20,941 nucleotides of DNA from Saccoglossus kowalevskii (GCF_000003605.2 NW_003120425.1:294455-315395), one strand, 5' to 3'; positions 1 through 11,057 are shown, counted from the stretch's first letter. The notes: generated by a model not told the origin, from the sequence alone. Translations and numbers: made by a program.

Positions 1-68
1 ATTCTAGGTTGTAATGTGTGTTTTTTTCTGACGTTTCGGTGGTCTAATTAAAGTTGTATGTCCTGGTA

Positions 69-2255
69 ATGGAAGATAAGGCTGTTCTCAAGAGTCTGAT
101 TAACTGTATTATTTTTTGTCGCAAGCAAATTGTAGCTCTAAGAGGTCACCATAGTGACTGCTGCTGCTGACGGCATAAAGGAATCTTTCTTGCACTACTG
201 GAGCTTGTGTCTATAAATGATGATATACTAAAAACACATTTGGATACTGCTAAGAGAAATGCTAGATATACATCAAAAACAATTCAGAATCAATTAATTG
301 ACATTACTGGCGATTATACACGTGACACACTTACTCAAGATCTTAGAGCCGAGATACCTTATTATGCAGTAACTGACAATTATGCAAACCAAGAAATTGT
401 ATATGTGTGTCTAAGATATGTCAGTTTGACAACGTTTGTAGTACCTACCATCAAAGAATGTTTTTGTTGACTTTGCTGAGTTAGAGAGGACCACTGGTGC
501 TAAAGGAATAATAGAGTTGCTGAGGCATAGAGGTTTAAACTTGGCAGCAATTAGAGGCCAGGCTTATGACACAACTGCATCTATGTCATCTGAACGTGCT
601 GGAGTGAAAAATCATATAAGACAAGTTTCCCCACGAGCTGTATACACGCCTTGCAGTGCACATGTTCTGAACCTAAGTTTGCTAGCGCCAGTAAACTTCC
701 AATTATAAGAAACACAATGGTTGTGATAAATGAAATATTTCTGTTTCACCTATCACCAAAACGTCAACGATTTTTAGAAAATGTGCTGAGTATGGTTTGT
801 CCAAATACTAAACACCAGAGAGCCAAAGGTCTATGCAAGACAAGATGAGTGGAGAGACATGCAGCACTAAATACATTTTATGAATTGTATGAATACATAG
901 CCATTTGCCTTGAGTCAATTGTTGATCCAAATTCCCATCAGAACATCAGAGATGGTTGGGCTTGGGATAGAGAATCACGAATAAAGGCTAATGATCTTCT
1001 TATATCACTGACCAGGTTTGAGATGGTGATTGCGTTTGTCACAATTAGAAATGCATTATACCCAGTTGAACCCTTAGCTTCTAAACTACAACGCAGAGAC
1101 CTGGACATTTATAAAGCATACTTCAGTATTGATGCAGTTATTTCAGACGTTGGTCAGACCAGGACAGACTTAGAATAGCTGTATGAAAAATATTACACTT
1201 CTGCCATAGAGATTGCTGTTACTATTGGGTCTGAAGAGTCAATTCTATGAATGTGGAGGCGTTAACAGCACAGGGAAAATGTTCCAGCTAATACCCCACA
1301 AGAATATTATAAACGTGCTGTAGTCATTCCTTTTCTTATTGAGTTACACTCTCAACTAAATTCAAGGTTCTCCGCTAAAAATCGAGATGCCACAAAGTAT
1401 TTATTCAGCCTTGTACCCACAGTTGTTGTTGTCACCCCATTCATCACTGATGAAATTGTGGAAAAACTTATGTATTATGCAGATGATATACCAAGTCCAC
1501 TAACCCCCAAGGCAGTGTATATAAATTAACTTAAGTAATGTTATCAATGTATTTCTTACAACCTAGCAGTTATTGATTTTGCGTGTCTCTTGACATTTAG
1601 ACCATGCAAATGTTAACTTTTTGGTCAGGTTAATTACTATTATCTTTTCATTCAATCTTTCTTTGCCAATTGAATTAGGAAGATGGAAATGTCATTGGGA
1701 AGGATCAATGATTGAGAACAGAAATGTGCCAGATAGCTTAATTGAAGCCATTCCTGAAGTTGATGAAGACATTTTCCCAAATGTCATAATTCTTTTGATA
1801 ATATGTACATGTATCGGTTTTCTTTATTGTCATTGCATTATAGTCATACTACAATTACTTATCGGTACTTCACCATGATTACAATCTCATAGCTTGTCCT
1901 GTACTATTTTTTCAGATGTACTTTGCCAGTGATAAGTTGTGAGGCTGAGAGATCATTTTCTAGCTTTAGGCGTAAGACGACCTATCTGAGAAGAACCATG
2001 TTTTGCAATCTTTCATCAGGATTGGCCCTAATGGCTATGAACTACAGCATGAAGGTATATAATTGTATATTTATATAAAACAATTCCAAATAAGTTATTC
2101 ACTAGATACAAAAGATACACATCTTACACCCTGTCTACAAGTTAATATTTATGTGTGTTTTTTAACAGATTGACCAAGATGAAATATTCAAAAGATTCTT
2201 GAAAATGAATCCAAAATTGTTCAGGAACTTATCAGATGAGGAGCCACCCAAATAA
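69..2255 (+). pseudogene. hAT transposase remnant (DUF4371 / hAT C-terminal dimerisation type, ZMYM1-like)
   Basis: Blocks typical of this transposase family appear in order but in changing frames. They are CRKQIVALRGH (about 118-150), HLDTAKRNARYTSKTIQNQL (about 237-297), GLNLAAIRGQAYDTTASM (533-586), CSAHVLNLS (652-678), LCKTR then a TGA stop at 846-848 then VERHAALNTF, and near the end CEAERSFSSFRRKTTYLRRTM (about 1940-2002), the dimerisation core. The TGA sits in frame where this family has Trp, so it looks like a TGG to TGA change. The last coding piece (2169-2255) follows a likely intron at 2055-2168 (AAG|GTATAT ... TTTAACAG) and ends in TAA. Frame is lost around 460, 680, 1180, 1250 and 1500-1640. 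This is a fossil with no sign of domestication. Confidence 0.85.
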
Positions 2256-2383
2256 ATAATTTAAAACACTTAAATTAATATTAATATTTGTAATTATATA
2301 TATTGCCTTTACGAGGCAAGATAGGCGGTAGACGATTGTGCACAAGTGAAGCACGTTTTGCGTTTATATCTCATTTAAAGTTT

Positions 2384-2421
2384 GGACCACCCCCCATAAG
2401 TAAATCCTGTATCCGCCCATG
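2384..2421 (+). repeat. 3' terminal inverted repeat of the hAT element
   Basis: This stretch contains a run of C followed by ATAAGTAAATCC and ends in ATCCGCCCATG. Its reverse complement resembles common hAT termini (CAGGGGCGG followed by a G-rich block), with CATG in place of CAGG at the extreme end. The match was made by eye from memory of the family; the partner repeat is outside the window. Confidence 0.65.
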
Positions 2422-4600
2422 AAAACTATAGAGTCCCGTACTTATTAATGACTCTTATTATATTTTAGCAGTATTTATATACATCGTTATTTAACATCTT
2501 TGATTCATTCATACCAATATGCTCTTCATAACAGATTACGGGTACATCAATATATAAAGATCCTTTACTTCTATTTCACACGTTACAATCAAGTAGTCGA
2601 TGCTGTGGAGTTCACTTTCATTACCATATGATGATTCTATTAAAACAATTGAATTTAAATTTAAATGTGATGTATGCATATGTATACACTTCCCCATTAA
2701 TCAAAGGCGCCATACTAGCTCAATAATGTGTAAACACGTAACACGTGATGAAGTAGAATATGGACTCAAATAAATGGAAGCATTTGTGAATAAATTATCT
2801 TCACCGGAATGTATAGATCAACTCAGTGCATCGACGACTGAACATGTAAGGTAGACACTGGTGATAGATGACAGTTACTGGCATCAAAAACGCCGACCTG
2901 TCAGCACTTTCCCTATAATTATGTTTGTTATTCTTGTTTCTTAACTCCAATGATGACATAGTCAGAATCTATTTGTAGGTGGCGTTAGATGGGTAAATGA
3001 ATCAGATTCCATGCTAACAATGACAATGTGAGTAATGTTTATTTTATATAAAGTGACAATAATAGTACAGCAAACACTTAACAAACAAATACATGTTATA
3101 AAACTTAGAATGTTATATACAAGCTCCCTAATTGTACAGACAACGCCTAAACAATTAAGGATGTAGTGGGGAATTTTTCTTTGAATATATCAAATTTACT
3201 TTTTTTTCACATTCTCTTATAAGAGAATATAAAGCATGCATTCAACTAGAAAAGAAGAATTGTAGCAATGGTTTAAGAGGGTAATAGATTTTGAGTAAAT
3301 CTGAGATACAGTGTGTTTTATGTTTTTTTGTGATTGTTCGCGCATAGGAAAATATCGGTATTTGGGGTTAGTCTAGAGAGTTGATGTCGACTCTCAGCTG
3401 CTCAACGATGGCGATTTTTGACATAGGTATTCTCTAATAGCTGCTAATGAAATCTGGCAAAGATAGCTTGTCATTCATGATAGGTCATTTGTGGCAATTT
3501 TGTAAAGTGCTAGTGTGGTTTGGATTAGTATGAAGGGCGATGTTCGTCGCGCCACGCATGCGCGAGATTTGCGACTTTGACTGTTGCGCGGACGAACGAG
3601 TACAAACTAAGTCGTTACCAAGCTTTAACTAGGCATGTTCTTTGCTTTAGAAAGAGTCACCGGCAGTTATTAGTGCACGTTGCACCCAGGCAAAACATCG
3701 TACACGTGATTTCCATTAGTAAAAAGCATTGGATTGTAGGAAAATCAACACCACCGTCACCGCTCTTTAATCAATGTGATATTTCATGTCGTTTGAACGA
3801 ATAAATAAAGTTTATTTCACTATAAACATATATACATATCTGTTCTATTTTTATAGAAGAACCTTCCCAAATAAAAGAAGTTCTAAAATTTAAAAATATA
3901 AGAGGTAATCACTAAACCATGTACTTTCACACTCAAGCAAGAGAATAGACATGTTGGTGAACTAGCCTTGCACTGTGAGTGTTTTATTGTTTACACTCTG
4001 TAAAATACCAGTTTTTTCACAAATAAAAAAATTTAAAAAAATAACTGAAGACCTCACTTCTTTATATTTTTGAGTGGGCCAGCCATGTTTCCACATACAA
4101 AAATAAAATAATATTTTAATTTAATATATTTTATTTAAAAAAAAATATTTTAGAAACATAACAATACAACGACTAGATTTGGTGTCACAGTTTGCTCCCA
4201 ATTCATACTGGAATATTGCCAGCAATAATTAATAAAGCTTGTTCAGAAAACCATTTATTCCCGACATCATATTCAATGGCTAGTTATCAGGATCTACAAC
4301 AGTAAATAAATAAACAGAAATCATTTTGATGCGTGGTTTTTAGACGACACTGCCATATCGCACAGATATTCAACACCGCCATATCGAATTTGGTACAGTA
4401 CAGCATTAATGGTTCCTATATCATTTGCATCTATGTACAACAAGCTTAGCCAATAGATGCACGTGACTCATCAAACTTTTGACCAACCACTCATTTTAAA
4501 TATTGTTGAGTGAGGGCGCTATTTACTAATGAGAGGAATCTTTTAAACGAATTAAACAGATCTAATAATATACAAATAAATGTGATATATAAAGAAATGA
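2422..4600. other. AT-rich intergenic region, no gene seen
   Basis: No open frame here looks protein-like; the longest (3577-3804 plus strand, 75 codons) lacks an ATG start and any family feature. Small patterns include a CpG-rich patch at about 3537-3600 with an imperfect hairpin, GAGAGT...ACTCTC at about 3375-3400, and a cluster at 4440-4520 holding CCAAT and an overlapping CACGTG/TGACTCA. These are short enough to be chance. Confidence 0.6.
3542..3597. repeat. CpG-rich imperfect inverted repeat
   Basis: GTTCGTCGCGC (3542-3552) pairs with GCGCGGACGAAC (3586-3597) with one bulged base. The 33-base loop contains GCATGCGCGA. CpG density here is much higher than in the surrounding AT-rich DNA. 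It may be the edge of a small fold-back element or an old regulatory patch; no partner gene is visible. Confidence 0.4.
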
Positions 4601-4619
4601 GTAAATAAAATTAAGTAAA

Positions 4620-4760
4620 TAAGTCTATAATTTGAATTTTAAATATATATATATATTTATATAAATTGTTTATATTGAGGATCATGAAAATAGTTCCCTA
4701 GAACTAGTCTAGTCCATGACCCTTTACAAATAATGAACAAAATAAACAGTAAATAATAAT
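4620..4760 (-). other. Likely 3' tail of the LINE
   Basis: On the minus strand this AT-rich stretch contains a GGTCATGGACTAGACTAG block followed by a CTAG-rich imperfect palindrome and more TA repeats. Its position just past the end of ORF2 and the lack of any coding pattern fit a LINE 3' UTR. The exact end is not defined, and no poly(A) or simple target duplication was identified. Confidence 0.4.
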
Positions 4761-4932
4761 ATTAATAAGTTATATACAGGTACGTAGTTGTACATTTAAA
4801 TTATTGAATAGATTCAAAGTCTTAAATTAACAAAAGAGATGAAAGAAAATAAACTGATTGAAGCATTTTGTCAATTTGTCAATTACTTGGAGAAAAAAAA
4901 CTTAATCATACAAAGTCAGAAGAGTGACAGTG

Positions 4933-4935
<3 letters not shown>

Positions 4936-4995
<60 letters not shown>
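4936..4995. repeat. (AT)n microsatellite, about 30 units
   Basis: This is an uninterrupted alternation of A and T for 60 bases. It abuts the minus-strand codons for NSLPSK of the LINE reverse transcriptase C-terminus, so the tract expanded within, or replaced, the last part of ORF2. Tracts of this kind change length between individuals, so the exact number is specific to this assembly. Confidence 0.97.
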
Positions 4996-4998
<3 letters not shown>

Positions 4999-4999
4999 C

Positions 5000-7560
5000 T
5001 AGGAAGGGAATTCCAATGGTGTGTTGCAGTAAATTTAATTGTTTTTTGTTTTGTTTTTTGGCATAAAGTTAGATTTATTTTGGGGATATAAAAACTATCA
5101 GCCATTGCTAGACGTGTTGCATAATTGTGGGGTATTGGGTCCAGATAATGATTTATTGCATGTGCAAAACGACTATTTTTTAGATCAAAAACAAATAGAC
5201 ATGTTTAAAACTTACATAACTTGTAAACATCTAATATTCCATTTTTTTAAACAAGGGGGCAGTGTGAGCATGAATGTCGGAGAATGTGATGATATTTACG
5301 ACTTTTTTTTTGGAGGCGCAAGATTGGTTCAAGGAAGGACGAGTATGCGTTCCCCCAAATCTCTAAACAGTAAGAAATGGGGGGGGGGTGTTAAGGAATT
5401 ATACAGAAGAAGAAGAATTGATCTTAGAACATAATGCCGAATCTGTGAGATAATACCCACTTTCCTGGAGATTAATTTAGTTAGTAAATCTATATGAGGT
5501 TTCCACGTTAAATTACTGTCAATTGTCACGCCTAAAGACTGTGTAGAACGAACGCCCTCTATTGGTGACCCATTAATGACCAAACTGCCCTCTGTAGTGA
5601 CTGTTCTTTGTGGTGACTTTATAATCATGTAGTTTGTTTTGTGTGTGTTAATAGTAAGTTGGTTAGCATTACACCATTCACAGACTTTCTGGAATTCGTC
5701 ATTAATGTCAGAGAAATAGAGTATGTTGTCTTTTACAGATTTAAACTGAGTTGTGTCGTCTGCAAAAAGACGAAAATCGAAAACATCGCTGGAACTTATA
5801 ATATCATTGATATAAGCTAGAAATAAAATAGGGCCTAAAATCGATTTTTGTGGAACTCCACACTTTATTTCGTTGAAAGAAGATAGTATGTTGTCAATAT
5901 TGACTGATTATTGTCGGTTGGAAAGGTAGTTTTCATACCATTCTAACGGAAAACCTCTGATACCATATTGTATGTAAGATTTTGTGATTAATTGTATCAA
6001 ATTGTTTTTTCAGGTCGATAAAAATTCTGAAAGTAATGCAGCCAGTGTCCATGTTATCTGCGATGTTGGTGACCAGGTCAGCTAGGGCGAGTTTAGTGTT
6101 ATGTTTTTTTGCGAAAACCAAATTGCGTGATTGAAAGTATGTGATTTTTTTCAAGGAAACTTATAAATTGTTTATTCACAGTCGATTAAAATATTTTGCT
6201 AAGGATTGGTAGGATTGAAATAGGGCGATAGTTACTGGCCTCTGCTGGAGTACCTTTTTTTATAAATGGGTGTAATCTTAGCAATTTTTAAGTCACCAAG
6301 AAAAACATCTTGGCTTAACAAACTATTGATAATGTGAGCAATGGATCGGGCAATAATTTTAGCTGAATGAATTAATGTTTTAGGGTGTATTTCGTCATGT
6401 CCTGCCGATTTATTGGGATTAAGGGATTTGATTTGATTGAAAACTTCAGACTCACTTACTACTGGGTGGAAAAATAACGTTAGGTTACTTTGACTCCCGG
6501 TGAGATATTGTCGAAATCACCCGTGTTCGTTATACTAGTGGCAAGGCTCGGGCCAATATTTGTGAAATATTTATTAAATTCTTCACCGATATCAGAACTT
6601 TTCGTTAAGGGTTTGTCGTTGGATGAATTTAATTCATGGGGGCTGACTTTGTTTTTGTTTTATTTAGGACCTCATTTATAACCTGCCATGTTTTATTTGT
6701 GTTCCCGCGAGTAACAACAAATTTTGTTGAGTAATAAGACTTTTTAGCCGACTTTAGCAACTTAGTCAAGACGTTTCTATATTGTTTATATTCGTGTGCA
6801 TTTTGGAGATCTTCGGGGTTATTTTTCATTTTAATAAATAATTTGTGTTTTGTGCTCAAGTTGATTGACTTTAATAGTCCTCTAGTTAGCCGTTTTTTTT
6901 TTGTTTTTTTTAGAGAATTTTTTTTTCCTTTTAAAATGCTTCATAGAAACATTAATAAATTTAACATAAAATTCTGCATAGGCAGTATTCGGATCAGAGC
7001 ATTCATAAACAGATATTTGTAAATATCGTTTTTTTGTCTAAAGACACATTTAAATTTTTTAAGGATACTAAAAATGTGGACAATTACCACTAATGTCCGT
7101 TAGGATCGTGCCACTTTCAATAAAGTGATCCGTGATATTTGTTACTAAATGGTCGATTGTTGTGCTGGATTTTTGAAAAACACGTGTAGCAGTGTCGATT
7201 ATCTGGGTGAAATTATAAGCATTGAGTAGGGCGAGATATGTGTGGTATTATGTGCCGTGTCAATGTTGACGTCACCGAGGATGATACACTTGTTACCACT
7301 AGCTGACAACTGGGATAGACATGCTTCTAAACTGTCAATGTATTCATGTGTAGAGGTGTTCGATTTTCGGTAGTTGACACCTATGGCGAGTCTGTTGTTA
7401 TTGACAATGGATTCCACAAAGATCGATTCACAATGTTTAATTTGAATATTATTAATGTGGTTGAATGACAGAGAGCTGTGAATGTGATTCAACATATTGA
7501 GAAATGTAACAAAACCATCGTAATGTTTTGAGAGGGATCGAATGTTCAGACGTAGAAAAA
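5000..7560 (-). pseudogene. LINE ORF2 remnant: APE endonuclease plus reverse transcriptase
   Basis: The endonuclease begins near 7545 with LNIRSLSKHYDGF, continues through CIILGDVNID, shifts frame near 7225 (FTQIIDTATRV, TTIDHLVTN), and reaches ILTDISGNCPHF near 7100, where SDH is expected. The linker (6859-6629) has LLKSAKKSYYSTKFV and NTNKTWQVINEVL. The reverse transcriptase has KKHNTKLALADLVTNI, FIDLKKQFDTINHKIL (6154-5933), GVPQKSILGPILFLAYIND and the catalytic FADD at about 5772-5755, then LGVTIDSNLTWKPHI (5628-5329). After a further shift come EIWGNAYSSFLEPIL and AHTAPLFKK (about 5380-5230), and finally HHWNSLPSK (about 5022-4997). At least four frame breaks are present. Confidence 0.85.
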
Positions 7561-7638
7561 AGCAAGTATTTTGAAAAATTAATGAATTAAAATTTTCGGG
7601 GGAATATGGGTATTATGACTCTTGCAAGGACGAGATTT

Positions 7639-8246
7639 TCACAGCGAGCGATCCCGACTATTTTCTTTTTGCTGCTTTCGTTTTAATATTGGCTTCGTGA
7701 AAAAGTCTCTTGCCTCAGTTAGTTGTTCATTTATGTATACATGTACTAGTATGTTGTTGTTTGTGTCTCGTAGTCCCGCGATTCCTAGATCAGATGTTGT
7801 TTTGGTGTGCATATTTTTCTTCGCCTTGTACAGTTGATTGCGAACCGTCTGACGTGTGAAACGAACGATTGTATTTGATGTTGCTTGCTCGCGATTACGT
7901 GGAAGTCGATGGCTGATGTCGATGTCATGTTCAGAAACATGCACTTCCACGGCTTCGGCATTCAACTCTTTATTAAATTCTTCGAAGAAACTGAGAGTTC
8001 ATGGAGTTTACGGACTTTTGCACTTCACACAGTGTAGTGCAACTCATCACTGTCGTCCGCCATCTTGCCTTTGCCCGTCTTGTCGGGACGAGGAACATTC
8101 ATAAAATTGTATTCTCCATTTGCGCACAGGGCAAAGTTCATGACGTGTTGGAAATGGCTTGGGGTGGCTGGACGATTCGATTTGAAGAAAGATCGCAAGC
8201 TAGACATCAAGCGAAAACAAAATAATCCAAAGTGTTGCAAGAACAA
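7639..8246 (-). pseudogene. LINE ORF1 remnant (nucleic-acid-binding protein)
   Basis: Two minus-strand open segments in different frames make up this remnant. The first (8246-8025) holds MSSLRSFFKSNRP and DKTGKGKMADDSDELHYTV. The second (about 8002-7639) holds VEVHVSEHDIDISHRLPR, TIVRFTRQTVRNQLYKAKK, DLGIAG and VYINEQLTEARDFF. The DIDISHRLP...VRF...R...Y.A.K...YINE.LT pattern is typical of the RNA-binding C-terminal domain of many animal LINE ORF1 proteins. A frameshift or stop lies between the segments near 8005-8025. In active elements this protein coats the LINE RNA. Confidence 0.75.
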
Positions 8247-8250
8247 TCAA

Positions 8251-9432
8251 ATGTATAAACGAGACATTGCGGACGAAATATATATTTGTGTGCAATATGA
8301 TTACTGCGTACGCTACGTCCTCTGCCACTGACACACATGCATATCAATAATACATGACGGAAATTACACAACTACAATGTAGTAGGTATTATCCCCGCGT
8401 ATTATCATAACAAAGACACGGTTTGTAGACGGACTGTGTACTACTGTGGAAAACTTTATTTTAGCTGGAATTATTTTTTTTTTATTTTCACTGACTTTTG
8501 ATGAATTGTATGTACAATTTAGGAAAAAGATATATTCGCTGGATTTTATTTTCACTGAGTCATCTCTTCTGTGAAAAATAGCGAAAATAAATTACAATCG
8601 AAAATATAGTATTTTACAGTACCGGTATAATTAGATGAAGAAAATTCTGATACGCAAATAGTGAGTAGGATAGGGAGTATGGCATTGTGGTAGTAGATAA
8701 GCTAGAGGGTCGGCATGAACATGATTTCCCGGAAGTAAACTACTGCGTCGACCGGGATCCACGATTAAGATTGCCTGGTTATATTACAGAACCCTGATCT
8801 ATGTGACATGTGGTATATGGAACGTTATGGTGACTTACTTCACGATCCAATCAAGGTCAGTATATATAGTCATGTAATATTGTTTCTGAGGGCAGTCGAC
8901 GATCGAATCATGAATATTGCCAACTCCGACTCGCACCGGCGGGGACCATGCAAACTTGAAATTTGAAAATGACGACTTAGAACAGTCACTTGGGCAGTGA
9001 ACTGGTAGCCATTGTTTCAATTTTACATTCGGTGTCACGAAGGAAGACAACACGTGACCAAAGACGCCCATGATTGTAGTTTGCTCATTAGATATAAGAT
9101 AATGCCAACGCCCACAGATTGCGGTAGAAAATAGCCATGAATGAAACATACATGTCTTTTGTAACGCGTAGTAGAGAAAGAATTTGATTACAAAAAATAC
9201 TAGTACATCCACACTAGGGATTTTGAATGCAATAATGTTTTCGTGTCTAGGGTAATCTGAATAGAGTCTCCCCACCCATGGGCATTTAACACGTTTCCTT
9301 TTGCCTGCTTTATTATCTGAACTTATTTTGAACATATTCACCTCAGTCAATCACTTGAGCATATGTGCTGCTAATAGAGTAAATACGGTACATTTAACAA
9401 TTCAACCTGTATTAATTTTTCCAATTTTACAG
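8251..9432. other. Upstream region of the coiled-coil gene; promoter not defined
   Basis: This gap between the LINE and the first coding exon has no recognised gene. It holds a CCGGAAGT ETS-type core at about 8729-8736 next to a short CpG-containing patch, a GTGAGT possible splice donor at 8661 and a weak one at 8849. A minus-strand open frame of 171 codons (9350-8835) shows no family feature. A 3' splice site at 9431-9432 (pyrimidine-rich, then ACAG) suggests that at least one untranslated first exon lies in or before this stretch. Confidence 0.4.
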
Positions 9433-9500
9433 ATGCTATTGAAAAAATAATTAACAGCCCTGAAAGAGTGAATAAAGATTAAAATAGAACATTTTAAAAT
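9433..9500 (+). other. Probable 5' UTR portion of coding exon 1
   Basis: The stretch ttaatttttccaatttt followed by ACAG at 9429-9432 reads as a 3' splice site, which would make 9433-9500 the 5' UTR part of the first coding exon. An in-frame TAA at 9495-9497, one codon before the ATG, excludes N-terminal extension in this exon. If the acceptor is not used, transcription must start nearby. Confidence 0.5.
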
Positions 9501-11057
9501 ATGGAAAATGTCAATGATGAAGTTGTTTGGTATGAAAACAATGAAGCTCAAAATCTGGAATGGATGAACAAATGTGAAAGGATGGAAACTTTGTATCAGG
9601 AGCAAATAGCGGAGAAGCATCTAGCGCAAAACAGGAGAAGTAAAAATGGCTATGAAAATCCAGAACTCAAATCTGAGTGTACCAAATTATCGGGATATGA
9701 GGATGATATTAGAATAAACATTGTGGAAGATGAGACAAATGCATCAGTAGATAGTAAGTTGAGAGCTTGTGATGACTTGAAAGTTGCTGTTCCTCTGCTT
9801 TTAAGGAGAGATATTTCAATTTTTGAGACAATTGAATCTGAACGAATGATGCAAATGAAACAATGTGAGTATGCGGAAACTAAATATCATGAGTTGAACA
9901 TTCTGATGCATTCTGGGAATAAAACTGTAGAAGATAATGTTTTTGAAGATGAGAAAAATATGTCTCCTGATGAAGAACCAAAAATATTAGTGACATGTCG
10001 GGAAACGTCTCAAAATGACGAAGAATCACCAGAAATAATGTGCAGTTTAGATGAAATTCATTTAAAGGGTAGACCCGACTTATCACATGTCTCTGAGTTA
10101 TCGGAGGACGTGGTCATTGGTTGTGAGGGAGATACAACTCCCACAATGCACAGTGAATCGGAAAATAATTTTGGTGATGCTGGGAATCAAAGAACTCCTT
10201 CCATATACCGCAGTCTTCAGAATGCCACACCTGAGGTATTATTTTATGAGAAACAGGAAGCTGTCAGTATGGATCTCTTGAAAAGATGTGAAGCAGCAGA
10301 AAATAGATTTGTACAATGTAAATATATACTAGATGAGAAGGAGGAAAAGGATGAGAATGAACATAAGATGAGAAGAGGGCTAAATACTATGGAATGTCAA
10401 AACATTTTTGGTTTCCCCTATGAGAACCCCAAAAAGGAGAACACTGATGAAAATATATATGTTGCTGTGGCAACCAGTGATGATGGAATTGGGCAACCAG
10501 ATTCCCAGATACACCATTGTGTTACAAATGGAGAGGATGAAAGCAAAAGTGTTGAGAGTTTAGTGGATGCAATTACCATGGCAACACATGTTGTTGACGT
10601 GTTGGCTCCAATTGATAAGGGGACGGATGATGCTCCCAAAGATGATGGTGAAATATCCATAGAGAAGAATCCGGAAATTGTTGACAATTCAGATTTGATA
10701 AAAAAATCTAATGCTGTAATAGTCTACTCAGCAAAACCAATCAAGGAGGATTCCGGAATTCAGACTGACATGGTTGAGATGAGAAGTGAAGGTACAAGTA
10801 TTTCAGAACTAACCAAGAGCTACTCGGACCAACAAACTCAAAGTGATGGTATTTATGTTGAATGTTGTACTTGTCATCAGTTCTCAACACCTGCACATGT
10901 CAAGCTCGGGATGCAGTTGAAACAAGAGCAGAGTCAACGAATTGCTATGGAACAACTACTATCCATAGTGGAGTCCGAATCAATGAATTTACGAGGTCAG
11001 TTGTTGACTGAGAGAGCTGCAATTGCAAAAATTCAAACTGAAATTATAGATTATAAG
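9501..11057 (+). CDS. Coding exon 1 (residues 1-519)
   Basis: This unusually long exon encodes the acidic N-terminal half: the three helical repeats, two YENP motifs (51-54, 307-310), the paired LC8-like motifs and the first part of the coiled coil (LGMQLKQEQSQRIAMEQLLS onward). The frame ends at AAG|GTATGT, phase 0. Reading on into the intron gives only 12 more residues before a stop, which supports splicing here. Confidence 0.9.

Larger units (their letters stand above)
1..2421 (+). mobile_element. hAT-superfamily DNA transposon, decayed, 5' end outside the window
   Basis: The transposase reading frames (69-2255) and a terminal repeat at 2384-2421 place this stretch in one hAT element. The right end, read on the minus strand, starts CATGGGCGGATACAGG and runs into a G-rich block, close to the CAGGGGCGGA-type ends of many hAT elements. 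The left end lies before base 1, so the target-site duplication cannot be checked; the 8 bases after the right end are aaaactat. Many stops and frameshifts show the copy is inactive. The superfamily is well supported; the exact family is not. Confidence 0.85.
4620..8250 (-). mobile_element. APE-type non-LTR retrotransposon (LINE), jockey/CR1-like, inactive
   Basis: Read on the minus strand, the order is ORF1 (8246-7639), endonuclease (about 7560-7080), linker (about 6890-6629), reverse transcriptase (about 6480-5330), C-terminal part (about 5390-5000) and an AT-rich 3' tail. Order and motifs are those of APE-encoding LINEs. Both outer borders are estimates: the 5' end was set where ORF1-like sequence fades, and the 3' end near the AT-rich stretch at 4620-4760. 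Target-site duplications were not found. Several frameshifts and a damaged endonuclease motif show the copy is dead. The clade name is tentative. Confidence 0.85.

Noticed and set aside
848-1178. hAT transposase as a domesticated host gene
   Set aside because: Several frameshifts and in-frame stops break the frame, and a transposon terminal repeat is still attached.
3577-3804. 75-codon frame starting at a CpG-rich patch
   Set aside because: It begins with TTG rather than ATG, has no recognisable feature and lies in repeat-like intergenic DNA.
4839-5105. Open frames on both strands with long Tyr-Ile repeats
   Set aside because: They are translations of the (AT)n tract; only the minus-strand HHWNSLPSK block has meaning, as LINE sequence.
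10418-10687. Minus-strand 89-codon frame opposite exon 1
   Set aside because: It is a shadow of the acidic plus-strand coding exon (Ser/Ile-rich complement) and has no features of its own.
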